From Chloroflexota bacterium (GTDB taxonomy: Bacteria > Chloroflexota > Dehalococcoidia > UBA2979): 5,585 nucleotides of DNA. Position 1 is the first letter of the stretch; each line of letters opens with the position of its first letter. Below the pieces are notes generated by a model, which searched no databases, had not been told where the DNA came from, and saw only the letters and a list, made by a program, of their open reading frames with translations. Made by a program: the position numbers and the translations under genes. Shown piece by piece: positions 1 through 5,144 of this stretch. The stretch is taken from the NCBI GenBank assembly GCA_027592975.1, contig JAQCJS010000089.1, forward strand, positions 1-5,585, written 5' to 3'.

Positions 1-288
1 GTGGTTGTGGGTCGTGATAGCGGGAAGCCCGGCCATCTCATACACCGTCTCCCGCACCGCCTCATCGTGCAGGTTGTACGCGGCGCACCGCTTGTTCATA
101 TTCATCGCGATGTAGACGGCGGCGATGCCGTTCTTCAGTGGCGGGGGTGTACGCGACTGATGGTCGCCCTCGGGCGGCTCGATCTTGATCACGTCGGCAC
201 CCATCGCGCCGAGCAGCGCGCAGGCCCACGGCCCGACCGAGTAGTGCGTGAAGTCCATCACACGAAGCCCAGACAGAGGTCCACCCAT
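1..288 (-). CDS. CaiB/BaiF family III CoA-transferase, N-terminal part (cut by window edge)
   Basis: Family III CoA-transferases move coenzyme A between an acyl-CoA and a free acid, working as cytosolic interlocked dimers. The visible 96 residues begin MGGPLSGLRVMDFTHYSVGP and continue through GADVIKIEPPEGD and a MNKRCAAYNL segment. These match the family's N-terminal pattern (G-x-R-V-x-D-x-T...G-P, G-A-D-V-I-K-x-E-x-P-x-G-D, then N-K-R). The catalytic aspartate lies near residue 170 in known members, so it is outside the window and activity cannot be judged. Two in-frame ATGs sit at 291-289 and 288-286. I prefer the second because the AAGGAG at 300-295 is then 6 nt away instead of 3. The frame stays open to base 1. 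The acyl substrate cannot be told from this piece. The nearest gene, the NfeD protease, is about 710 bp away and divergent, so there is no shared operon on this side. Family call is confident; substrate unknown. Confidence 0.9.
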   Translation of the reverse strand, partial: MGGPLSGLRVMDFTHYSVGPWACALLGAMGADVIKIEPPEGDHQSRTPPPLKNGIAAVYIAMNMNKRCAAYNLHDEAVRETVYEMAGLPAITTHNH

Positions 289-294
289 CATCGA

Positions 295-300
295 CTCCTT
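295..300 (-). promoter_or_regulatory. Ribosome binding site of the CoA-transferase
   Basis: AAGGAG on the minus strand, 3 nt before the first ATG (291) and 6 nt before the second (288). The spacing favours the second ATG. Upstream, GTTACA at 358-353 with a 17-nt spacer to TACTAC at 335-330 is a weak possible promoter, each box matching four of six consensus positions or fewer; I do not call it. Confidence 0.6.
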
Positions 301-378
301 CGTTCGGCCGCCCACGGTGCGCCTTGCGCTAGTAGTACTCCACGGAGCGCTCGCTGTAACTGGTCGTGGGCTCGGGGC

Positions 379-437
379 GGTGCCGCGCCTCGTCTGGCGC
401 CTTCGGGCGGCCTCCGGTGGTGGGACGAGGCGGCACC
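379..437. repeat. Large imperfect inverted repeat with nested tetraloop hairpin
   Basis: The left arm at 379-394 reads GGTGCCGCGCCTCGTC and the right arm at 424-437 reads GACGAGGCGGCACC. They pair over 7 + 7 bp with a 2-nt bulge (CG at 386-387). Inside the 29-nt loop, CGCC-TTCG-GGCG (398-409) forms a second hairpin, and on plus-strand RNA its loop is the very stable c(UUCG)g type. No T-run follows on either side, so it is not a typical intrinsic terminator. It lies about 90-150 bp upstream of the CoA-transferase start. It could be a REP-like palindrome, a leader structure or a small structured RNA. The pairing is seen directly; the function is unknown. Confidence 0.55.
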
Positions 438-952
438 TTCGGAGGATTCGGAGAGCGGCATTGTCCGGAGCGGTGGAGCGCCGAACACCGACTTGCTGGT
501 GACCTCTATCGAGCGGTGAGTAGCGGAGCGGCTCTTGCTACTGGCGCGGTGGAACGTGGCGGGCGAGATCCTGGCGAGCCGCGCGCACGATGCTCCACGA
601 GGACTGCCGGAAGAGAGCGGCAACCACTACTCTGCGCGCGTCCTGACAGGAGCCGGGACTCGATACTCCGAGCCTCCATCAAACCCGGGGCAGGCTCAAT
701 CCAGTGCCGCGTGCTCTCTTGTTTCCATTCGTTGATGCCGGCATTCCACTCGCCCTCCCTGCAGGCTCATCCGAAGGCCGCGGGCTGATGCTTTGGGTAG
801 CGAATGAGAGGCGTCCATATGCACGGCGGAATCGGGATCCGCTGGTCGAATCTGGCAGGCCATGGCGGGGCCACGGCAGCCGGTTGGCGGTGGAGCCTGT
901 CTGACTGGGGAGGGGCGACCGCGCACGTGGCTCCTGCTCGCGTGGCCGGGAT

Positions 953-970
953 AGGGCGCGCGTGCGCCCT
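953..970. promoter_or_regulatory. Perfect 7-bp hairpin/palindrome upstream of the NfeD protease gene
   Basis: AGGGCGC (953-959), loop GCGT, GCGCCCT (964-970). It ends 31 bp before the ATG at 1002. If the TATGCT at 990-995 is a -10 box, the right arm falls where the -35 box would be, which would suit an operator. No T-run follows, so a terminator is unlikely. The pairing is certain; the role is inferred. Confidence 0.35.
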
Positions 971-989
971 GAATCGGTCGCGCGCCCCG

Positions 990-995
990 TATGCT
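990..995 (+). promoter_or_regulatory. Possible -10 box for a leaderless nfeD-type transcript
   Basis: TATGCT matches TATAAT at four of six positions and ends 6 nt before the ATG at 1002. A transcript from it would start at or next to the start codon. No Shine-Dalgarno sequence is visible before that ATG, which is consistent with leaderless translation. No good -35 box is seen 16-18 bp upstream. Confidence 0.25.
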
Positions 996-1001
996 CCATG
1001 C

Positions 1002-2135
1002 ATGGCACTCGTACGTCGCTCCGTTGCACTCATTGCGGCCGCGCTGCTCGCGCTCAGCGTGCTGGCATGCGCGCCTGCGGAAACCCGCGGCGCGATCCAT
1101 GTCGCGGAGGTCGAGGGCGCCGTCGGTTCTGTGCTCAGCCGGTACGTCGACCGTGTCATCGACCATGCCGAGGACAAGGACGCGCGTCTGGTGCTGCTGA
1201 TCGTGGACACGCCTGGAGGCGAGGCCGGCGCGATGAAGCGGATCGTCGGGCGCATCGAACGGGCGCGGGTGCCGGTGATCACGTGGGTGGGCCCGCCTGG
1301 CGCGCAGGCGGTCTCCGCGGGGACGTTCATCGTTATGGCGGGCCACGTCGCGGCGATGGCGCCGGGCACCTCGATCGGTGCGGCTTCACCGGTGCTCGTC
1401 ACAGGAGCCGACCTGCCGGACACGCTCGGCCGGAAGGTCGAGGAAGACACCGTTGCCTTCGCACGGGGCGTGGCGGAGTTGCACGACCGGAACCCGGACT
1501 GGGCGGAGGCAGCCGTGCGCGATGCCGCCGCCGCCTCGCCTCAGCAGGCGCTGGAACTGGGCGTGGTCGACCTCGTTGCGCCCACGCTGGAGTCGCTGCT
1601 GGCCGCCGCTGAGGGGCGCCCCGTGACGCTGCTTGGGGGCGTGGACAGCATCATCAGCGTGGCCGGCGCGCCGTTCGTGGAGAACCCAATCACCGGGTTC
1701 GAGCGGTTCCTCAAGGTCGTGTCGAGCCCGGCCGTCGTCTCCATCCTGATCCTGCTCGGACTGCTCGGGGTGGCGATCGAGTTCTTCTCGCCGGGGCTGC
1801 TGCTGCCCGGCACCGTCGGTGTCCTTGCGCTGATCGTCGGCTTCCTCGGCGCGGGTACGCTGCTGCCGGCGGAGGCGGCGGTGGTGTTGCTGGCGCTGGC
1901 ACTGGTGCTACTGGTCGCCGAGATCTTCGTGCCCGGCGGCATCCTCGGCCTGGTGGGAACGATGGCGCTGCTGATGGCGCTGGGGATCTGGGCCGGGCAG
2001 GTGGCGACGGCGGTCACGGGGTTGCAGGCGTTTCTGCTCATCCTCGCGACGCTGATCGTCGTCGTCGCTGGCGCCGCCTTCGCGCTGCGGCGCTATGTCG
2101 CCGGCACCAGCGAGACCGGTACGCGCCTCACCTGA
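1002..2135 (+). CDS. NfeD-type membrane-bound ClpP-class serine protease lacking the C-terminal OB-fold
   Basis: A 377-residue membrane protease of the long NfeD family (stomatin operon partner protein type), which in known pairs cleaves a stomatin/slipin partner. Residues 1-25 form a signal peptide (RR, hydrophobic core, then SVLAC with Cys23, a loose lipobox). Residues 30-200 form the ClpP-class domain: the DTPGG motif is at 69-73, the nucleophile is Ser105 in AVSAGTF, and the likely general base is Lys145 in GRKVEED. The Ser-Lys spacing of 40 is close to that of Pyrococcus PH1510 (Ser97/Lys138). About five hydrophobic segments follow at 244-262, 265-285, 291-309, 313-333 and 342-361. The protein ends 16 residues after the last one (ALRRYVAGTSETGTRLT), so the soluble OB-fold usual for this family is missing. 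An in-frame ATG at 804 would add 66 residues of low-complexity sequence before the signal peptide, so I reject it. No Shine-Dalgarno is seen. The slipin gene converges with it. Confidence 0.9.
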   Translation: MALVRRSVALIAAALLALSVLACAPAETRGAIHVAEVEGAVGSVLSRYVDRVIDHAEDKDARLVLLIVDTPGGEAGAMKRIVGRIERARVPVITWVGPPGAQAVSAGTFIVMAGHVAAMAPGTSIGAASPVLVTGADLPDTLGRKVEEDTVAFARGVAELHDRNPDWAEAAVRDAAAASPQQALELGVVDLVAPTLESLLAAAEGRPVTLLGGVDSIISVAGAPFVENPITGFERFLKVVSSPAVVSILILLGLLGVAIEFFSPGLLLPGTVGVLALIVGFLGAGTLLPAEAAVVLLALALVLLVAEIFVPGGILGLVGTMALLMALGIWAGQVATAVTGLQAFLLILATLIVVVAGAAFALRRYVAGTSETGTRLT

Positions 2136-2167
2136 CGTGACTCGATTGCACGCCGGCGGCGGCAGGG

Positions 2168-3028
2168 CTACGGGCCCGTCGAGGTCCCGGGCCGGGCCAT
2201 GCCCGCCAGGGCGCCTGCGAGTGGCGCCGCCGCGTTCACCAGGTCCATCGGAATGACCCACTTGGTGGAGGAGCCCTCGCCCAGTGCGCGCATCATGTCC
2301 AGGTACTGCAGGGCCATGGTGTTCTGGTCCACGTGCGAGGCCGTCTCGAACACCCGCTGGAGGCTTACCGCGAACCCCTCGGCGTTGAGAATCGCCGCCT
2401 GCCGGGCGCCTTCGGCGCGCAGGACCTGCGCCTCCTTCTCACCTTCCGCCTCCAGGATCGCGGCCTGCTTGAAGCCCTCGGCGCGGTTGATCGCCGCCTG
2501 GCGGTCGCCTTCGGACTCCGTGACCAGGGCTCGCTTGGTGCGGTCGGCGGTGATCAGCCGGGTCATCGCGTTCTGGATGTCGTGTTGCGGCGAGACCTCG
2601 CGGATCTCCACCGCCTTAACCTCCACCCCCCAGCGGGTGGTGACGTCGGAGAGCTTCTGCTCCAGGCGCTGGTTGATCGCATCGCGCTCGGACAGCACCT
2701 GCTCGACGGTCATCTCGCCGATGACGGAGCGCAGCGTCGTGGTCGCCAGGTTGCGCACCGCGCCGACGTAGTTCTGGACGTTGATCACGGCAGCTTCGGC
2801 GTCGACCACGCGCATGTAAACGACGTAGTCGATGTCAACGATCGCGTTATCCTTCGTAATCGAGGACTGCGCCGGCTCGTCGATCACCATCTCGCGCATG
2901 TCGACGCGCACGCCGGTGTCGATCCCCGGGATCAGGAACGTCAGCCCGGGGCCGCGTGTCCCGATGTACCGCCCGAGGCGGAAGATCACGCCGCGCTCGT
3001 ACTGCTTGATGACGGCGATCAAAAACAT
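2168..3028 (-). CDS. Slipin/stomatin-like SPFH (band 7) protein
   Basis: A 286-residue SPFH scaffold protein; relatives oligomerise on the inner membrane face and organise membrane microdomains or partner proteases. Residues 8-30 (KQYERGVIFRLGRYIGTRGPG) are the classic slipin opening. The SPFH domain runs to about 165, with NAIVDIDYVVYMRV at 61-74 and the GVEVKAVEIREVSPQ strand at 134-148. Residues 165-222 are an Ala/Glu-rich coiled coil built on AEG repeats (RAEGFKQAAILEAEGEKEA). The C-terminus (WVIPMDLVNAAAPLAGALAG, 257-276) is the hydrophobic segment that NfeD-type proteases cut in the archaeal pair. The usual 20-25 residue N-terminal membrane anchor is reduced to MFLIAVI. An in-frame TAG at 3040-3038 excludes an upstream extension, and AGGGGG at 3039-3034 (5-nt spacer) supports this start. 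It is convergent with the NfeD gene, 32 bp between stops, so the pair is not an operon here. The family call is very secure. Confidence 0.95.
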   Translation of the reverse strand: MFLIAVIKQYERGVIFRLGRYIGTRGPGLTFLIPGIDTGVRVDMREMVIDEPAQSSITKDNAIVDIDYVVYMRVVDAEAAVINVQNYVGAVRNLATTTLRSVIGEMTVEQVLSERDAINQRLEQKLSDVTTRWGVEVKAVEIREVSPQHDIQNAMTRLITADRTKRALVTESEGDRQAAINRAEGFKQAAILEAEGEKEAQVLRAEGARQAAILNAEGFAVSLQRVFETASHVDQNTMALQYLDMMRALGEGSSTKWVIPMDLVNAAAPLAGALAGMARPGTSTGP

Positions 3029-3033
3029 CGGTA

Positions 3034-3062
3034 CCCCCTAGGCGCGTGGTCGCTGAAGTATA
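3034..3062 (-). promoter_or_regulatory. Slipin promoter -10 box and Shine-Dalgarno
   Basis: On the minus strand, TATACT (3062-3057) matches five of six -10 positions. A TTCACG with a 19-nt spacer is the best -35 candidate and is poor. Transcription would begin near 3050, giving a leader of about 22 nt that contains AGGGGG (3039-3034), 5 nt from the ATG at 3028. Spacing and context are good for a short-leader housekeeping promoter. Confidence 0.5.
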
Positions 3063-3171
3063 CCGACTGCGCGCCGACGACCGTGAATACGCGCACGCCA
3101 CGCGGTGCCTCGCGCGCAATTGACGCGAATGGCAGATGCGAAGCCGCCGAGCCCACACCCGTCCGGCGGCT

Positions 3172-3188
3172 CTGTCAGAACTCAGGGC
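3172..3188 (+). repeat. Short dispersed repeat, copy A
   Basis: CTGTCAGAACTCAGGGC, the copy I use as reference. It lies about 145 bp upstream of the slipin start and about 90 bp before the PIN-domain remnant. Three similar sequences (3554-3569, 3815-3831, 4827-4843) have the same orientation. It is probably the end of a mobile element, judging from the copy next to transposase debris. Confidence 0.6.
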
Positions 3189-3278
3189 GCCGGCGTGAGG
3201 ACCACGTCGCGCAGGTTCAGCGGGGGGCATAGCGGCCGATCGCCGCCAGCTCCGCAGCCTCCACATGCTCGGTTCCCC

Positions 3279-3485
3279 GACGCGCGAGCAGGACTGTTGC
3301 GAGCACGCCACTACCAACGTCGCGATCGCGCGATCAGCCTTGCGGACTGCGTCGCGGCCGAGACGGCGCGCCGTATGAATGCGGCGCTGGCGACCACTGA
3401 TCCAGCGCTCCTAGAGACGTGTGTGGCAGAAGGTATCGCGGCCATCGCGCTGCCGGACAGCCGCGGCGAGATGTGGCGGCGCTGA
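3279..3485 (+). pseudogene. PIN-domain (VapC-like) ribonuclease, 3' remnant
   Basis: About 68 residues match the C-terminal half of a PIN-domain toxin: AGLLRARHYQRR, then AISLADCVAAETA, ALATTDPALLETCVAEG and a terminal AIALPDSRGEMWRR. PIN nucleases of VapBC toxin-antitoxin systems cut RNA with a cluster of four acidic residues. Only the last two are present here, the Asp of LADC and the Asp of TTDP. The N-terminal strand with the first Asp and the helix with the second acidic residue are absent in all forward frames upstream. The reading frame is open back to an ATG at 3105, but the sequence before about 3279 has no PIN likeness, so a deletion or insertion has joined unrelated DNA to the remnant. 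No antitoxin gene is visible. It is bracketed by repeat copies A and B. The product should be inactive if made at all. Confidence 0.75.
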
Positions 3486-3553
3486 TCTCCCCGGCCATGG
3501 AGGGCAGCGGACTGCGCTCGCCACGCGCCGGTCGCGACCCCGGACCCAGTGGA

Positions 3554-3569
3554 CTGTCAGAACTCGGGC
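3554..3569 (+). repeat. Short dispersed repeat, copy B
   Basis: CTGTCAGAACTCGGGC, identical to copy A (3172-3188) except for one missing A. It lies 68 bp after the PIN remnant's stop, so copies A and B form a direct repeat around the remnant, 382 bp apart. Confidence 0.6.
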
Positions 3570-3814
3570 CTCGCATGCACATAGGACTGTGACGGGATCA
3601 GCGCCCCCTGATCGCGCCTCGGAGGCCTCAGGTCAGCCGACTCGCTGGCCGAGAATCTACGGGACGGCCCCTAGGGCGACGCGTGCTGGCGCGCATGGAT
3701 GCCAACCCATGATCGAGACCGTTGCCCGGTGTGCGCTCCTCTGCGCGATCGGCTTGCGTTCGGCAACGCCGTCTCCTCCGCGTCGCGGCTGGATGGGACA
3801 CGCCCTCACCGGTT

Positions 3815-3831
3815 CGGTCCGAACTCAGGGC
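3815..3831 (+). repeat. Short dispersed repeat, copy C (diverged)
   Basis: CGGTCCGAACTCAGGGC shares GAACTCAGGGC exactly with copy A, and its left half has diverged. The left half is also part of a perfect palindrome, GTTCGGTCCGAAC (3812-3824). It lies about 120 bp downstream of the dioxygenase stop. Confidence 0.45.
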
Positions 3832-3899
3832 TCGATGGCTACCCGGTGCTGGTCGATGTTCGCGGGGATCGGGTGCCAGGTCCGCCCGACCGTTCCCTC

Positions 3900-3919
3900 C
3901 CGGTCGGGGTTCTGACCGG
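3900..3919 (-). terminator. Weak terminator-like hairpin after the dioxygenase gene
   Basis: CCGGTC (3900-3905), 8-nt loop, GACCGG (3914-3919), starting 30 bp past the stop codon at 3952-3950. The stem is perfect over 6 bp and GC-rich, but no U-run follows on the minus strand, so intrinsic termination would be poor. On the minus strand the right arm and loop read GGTCAGAACCCC, resembling an inverted copy of the dispersed repeat. Confidence 0.25.
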
Positions 3920-3949
3920 CGCTGGCGGTGGGCGGATCAAGCCGGATCG

Positions 3950-4774
3950 CTAGAGCGGCTTGTCGCCGCCGAGGGTGATGCGGTGCATGACCCGCCGATA
4001 GCCGTGATAGTCGTTCACCGGGTTGTGCTGCGTGGAGCGGTTGTCCCAGAAGGCCAGCGAGCCGACTTCCCACGCGAACCGGCAGGTGAACTCCGGCTTC
4101 ACCTGGTGCTGGTGGAGGAACTGGAGGATCGGCGCGCTCTCCTCCTCGGTCATGTCCTTGAAGTGCGAGGTGTGCGCGATGTTCACGAAGAGCGCCCTGC
4201 GGCCGGTCTCGGGATGGGTGCGCACCACAGGGTGCTCGGCGGCGAACTGCTTCCGCGCCTCTTCGCTGCCGTCGCTGCGGAGCCGGTCTTCGCGCGTCTT
4301 GCTCACATCCGCCTTCGCGGAGGTGTTGACCGCGACCAGCCCCTCGAGCAGCCGCTGCATCCCCGGCGAGAGCGATTCGTACGCGAGGTACTGGTTCGCG
4401 AAAAGCGTATCGCCGCCAAACGGCGGGATCTCGCGGGCGAGGAGCATCGTGCCCATCGGCGGCGGATCGAGATACGTCGTGTCCGAGTGCCAGATGCCGC
4501 CGAAGTTGACCCGCTCGTGCTCCAGCTTCTTCACTTCGATGATCTCCGGGTAGTCGCCGAGTCCGTTCAGGAACGGGTATTCGACCGGCTGCCCCATCGC
4601 GTTCGCGAAGGCGAGGAACTGGGCGGAGTTCAACTGTTGGTCGCGCACGAAGATGACGCCGTGCTCCAGGAACGCCGCTCGGATCTCGGCGGCCGCTTCG
4701 GGCGAGAGCGGTTTCGAGAGGTCGAGCCCGTTGAGTTCCGCGCCCAGCGCGCCGGCGATTTTCCTGACCTGCAT
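3950..4774 (-). CDS. TauD/TfdA-family Fe(II)/2-oxoglutarate-dependent dioxygenase
   Basis: A complete 274-residue cytosolic enzyme of the family that couples 2-oxoglutarate decarboxylation to hydroxylation of a small organic substrate (taurine, 2,4-D, alkyl sulfates and others). The iron ligands are clear: His96 and Asp98 in WHSDTTY, and His250 in RSTQHNP. Arg265 (YRRVMHRITLGG) sits 15 residues after the distal His, as does TauD Arg270, which binds 2-oxoglutarate. Arg261 corresponds to TauD Arg266, which contacts the sulfonate in taurine dioxygenase. The N-terminal IAGALGAELNGLDLSKPLS and HGVIFVRDQ segments are also typical. Length matches the family (about 270-300). The start is supported by GGGGGAG at 4786-4780 with a 5-nt spacer. 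It stands alone between decayed DNA and transposase debris, so context gives no substrate. Family and catalytic competence are confident; the substrate is unknown, and tauD or tfdA should not be assigned on this evidence. Confidence 0.95.
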   Translation of the reverse strand: MQVRKIAGALGAELNGLDLSKPLSPEAAAEIRAAFLEHGVIFVRDQQLNSAQFLAFANAMGQPVEYPFLNGLGDYPEIIEVKKLEHERVNFGGIWHSDTTYLDPPPMGTMLLAREIPPFGGDTLFANQYLAYESLSPGMQRLLEGLVAVNTSAKADVSKTREDRLRSDGSEEARKQFAAEHPVVRTHPETGRRALFVNIAHTSHFKDMTEEESAPILQFLHQHQVKPEFTCRFAWEVGSLAFWDNRSTQHNPVNDYHGYRRVMHRITLGGDKPL

Positions 4775-4779
4775 CTCGT

Positions 4780-4833
4780 CTCCCCCGGGTGAATCGCGTG
4801 GCCCGGAGTCTACGGCATCCGTGGTCCTGTCAG
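4780..4833 (-). promoter_or_regulatory. Possible dioxygenase promoter using a repeat-borne -35 box
   Basis: On the minus strand, CTGACA (4833-4828, five of six matches to TTGACA) lies inside repeat copy D. It is followed after a short 15-nt spacer by TAGACT (4812-4807, four of six matches to TATAAT). Transcription would start near 4800, and the Shine-Dalgarno GGGGGAG (4786-4780) precedes the ATG by 5 nt. The ribosome site is solid. The promoter is tentative because the spacer is two bases below optimum. Confidence 0.35.
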
Positions 4834-4843
4834 CACTCAGCGC
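4827..4843 (+). repeat. Short dispersed repeat, copy D, possible left end of a broken insertion sequence
   Basis: CTGTCAGCACTCAGCGC differs from copy A (3172-3188) at two positions. It lies 71 bp before the ATG of the transposase remnant, the usual place for the terminal repeat of an IS3/IS481-like element, and begins with TG after the first C. No matching inverted right end is visible in the window, in keeping with the element being truncated. Confidence 0.5.
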
Positions 4844-4914
4844 TGTGGGGCGTCAAGATCCCGATCGGCTTGAAATGACGGCGCTTGCTGCTCGCCTGAA
4901 CCTCTCGCCGAGCG

Positions 4915-5067
4915 ATGGGAGGGGCAATCGGGGGGTATCTGAAGCTGGTGGCCGCGATGATCCGGGGCCTGTTCGCCTCTCGTCAGGACCTCGTCCTCGC
5001 GAACGTCGCGCTCCGGCATCAGCTAGCGCTGTGCCGCCGCCCGCCGCAGGTCTGCGCTGGAGACTGG
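4915..5067 (+). pseudogene. Integrase-type (DDE) transposase, N-terminal remnant
   Basis: About 50 residues resemble the N-terminus of integrase-core transposases of the IS3/IS481 sort: LVAAMIRGLFASRQDLVLANVALRHQLALCRR corresponds to the common pattern with R-x-D-L-V-L-E-N-L-A-L-R-x-Q-L-A-V-L-x-R. AGDWL may be the last trace of the following A-D-R-L-x-W segment. After that, none of the three forward frames resembles a transposase, and the whole DDE catalytic core is absent. Only about 75 bp then remain before the stop of the opposing permease gene. A deletion has therefore removed most of the element. The ATG at 4915 is the first in frame, but its Shine-Dalgarno-like GGGAGGGG lies just after it, so the original start may have been a little downstream. 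Not functional. Confidence 0.65.
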
Positions 5068-5144
5068 CTGCCTCCGGGGCGCGCCGCGCCGCAGCGGTCA
5101 TGCCTCGAACCAATTGGAACGATGATCAGGCTGTCGCGCGATCG

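Larger units (their letters stand above)
292..1001. other. Long non-coding stretch between divergent genes
   Basis: About 710 bp separate the minus-strand CoA-transferase from the plus-strand protease gene. Several frames are open because of the high GC, but their translations are rich in R, A, G, P and S with no recognisable motif, so I treat none as a gene. The stretch does contain structure: a 14-bp-arm imperfect inverted repeat (379-437), a smaller AGTAGC...GCTACT inverted repeat (519-524 with 537-542), an 11-nt palindrome TCCTGACAGGA (641-651) and a 7-bp hairpin (953-970). It should hold both outward promoters. Whether it is a decayed gene or a long regulatory region cannot be decided from sequence alone. 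Confidence 0.6.
3486..3949. other. Decayed non-coding stretch between PIN remnant and dioxygenase gene
   Basis: About 460 bp without a credible gene. Open frames give R/P/G-rich translations with no family signal. It contains repeat copies B and C, a GATCAG-cgcccc-CTGATC inverted repeat (3596-3613), a GTTCGG-T-CCGAAC palindrome (3812-3824) and a CCGGTC...GACCGG hairpin near the dioxygenase stop. The mix of repeat copies and gene debris suggests repeated insertion and deletion. Confidence 0.55.

Noticed and set aside
1..519. 172-codon plus-strand frame at the left edge
   Set aside because: It is antisense to the CoA-transferase and then runs into non-coding DNA; no motif.
640..654. GTCCTGACAGGAGCC as a further inverted copy of the dispersed repeat
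   Set aside because: Only about nine bases match, and they are also explained by a local palindrome (TCCTGACAGGA); too short to call.
804..1001. 66-residue N-terminal extension of the protease
   Set aside because: It would place low-complexity G/A/R/W sequence before a clear signal peptide beginning at 1002.
696..1450. Two long minus-strand frames opposite the protease 5' region
   Set aside because: Their translations are R/A/P/T/S-rich with no recognisable domain; they are shadows of high-GC coding DNA.
2136..2167. Bidirectional terminator between the convergent genes
   Set aside because: GCCGGCGGC is GC-rich but forms no convincing stem, and no T-run is present on either strand.
2333..3232. 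299-codon open frame on the plus strand opposite the slipin gene
   Set aside because: It is rich in D, R, H and L without motifs, and it runs antisense to an unmistakable SPFH protein.
3217..3333. 38-codon minus-strand fragment ending GTEHVEAAELAAIGRYAPR before a stop
   Set aside because: It looks protein-like and could be a scrap of another gene, but it has no start, is very short, and overlaps the PIN remnant on the other strand.
3699..3953. 84-codon plus-strand frame with a Cys-Pro-x-Cys near its start
   Set aside because: A single CxxC is not enough for a zinc finger, there is no ribosome site, and the end overlaps the dioxygenase stop.
3722..4792. 356-codon open frame on the plus strand opposite the dioxygenase gene
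   Set aside because: Its sequence is an R/E/V/L-rich antisense shadow with no family motif, and the minus strand encodes a full dioxygenase with all catalytic residues.
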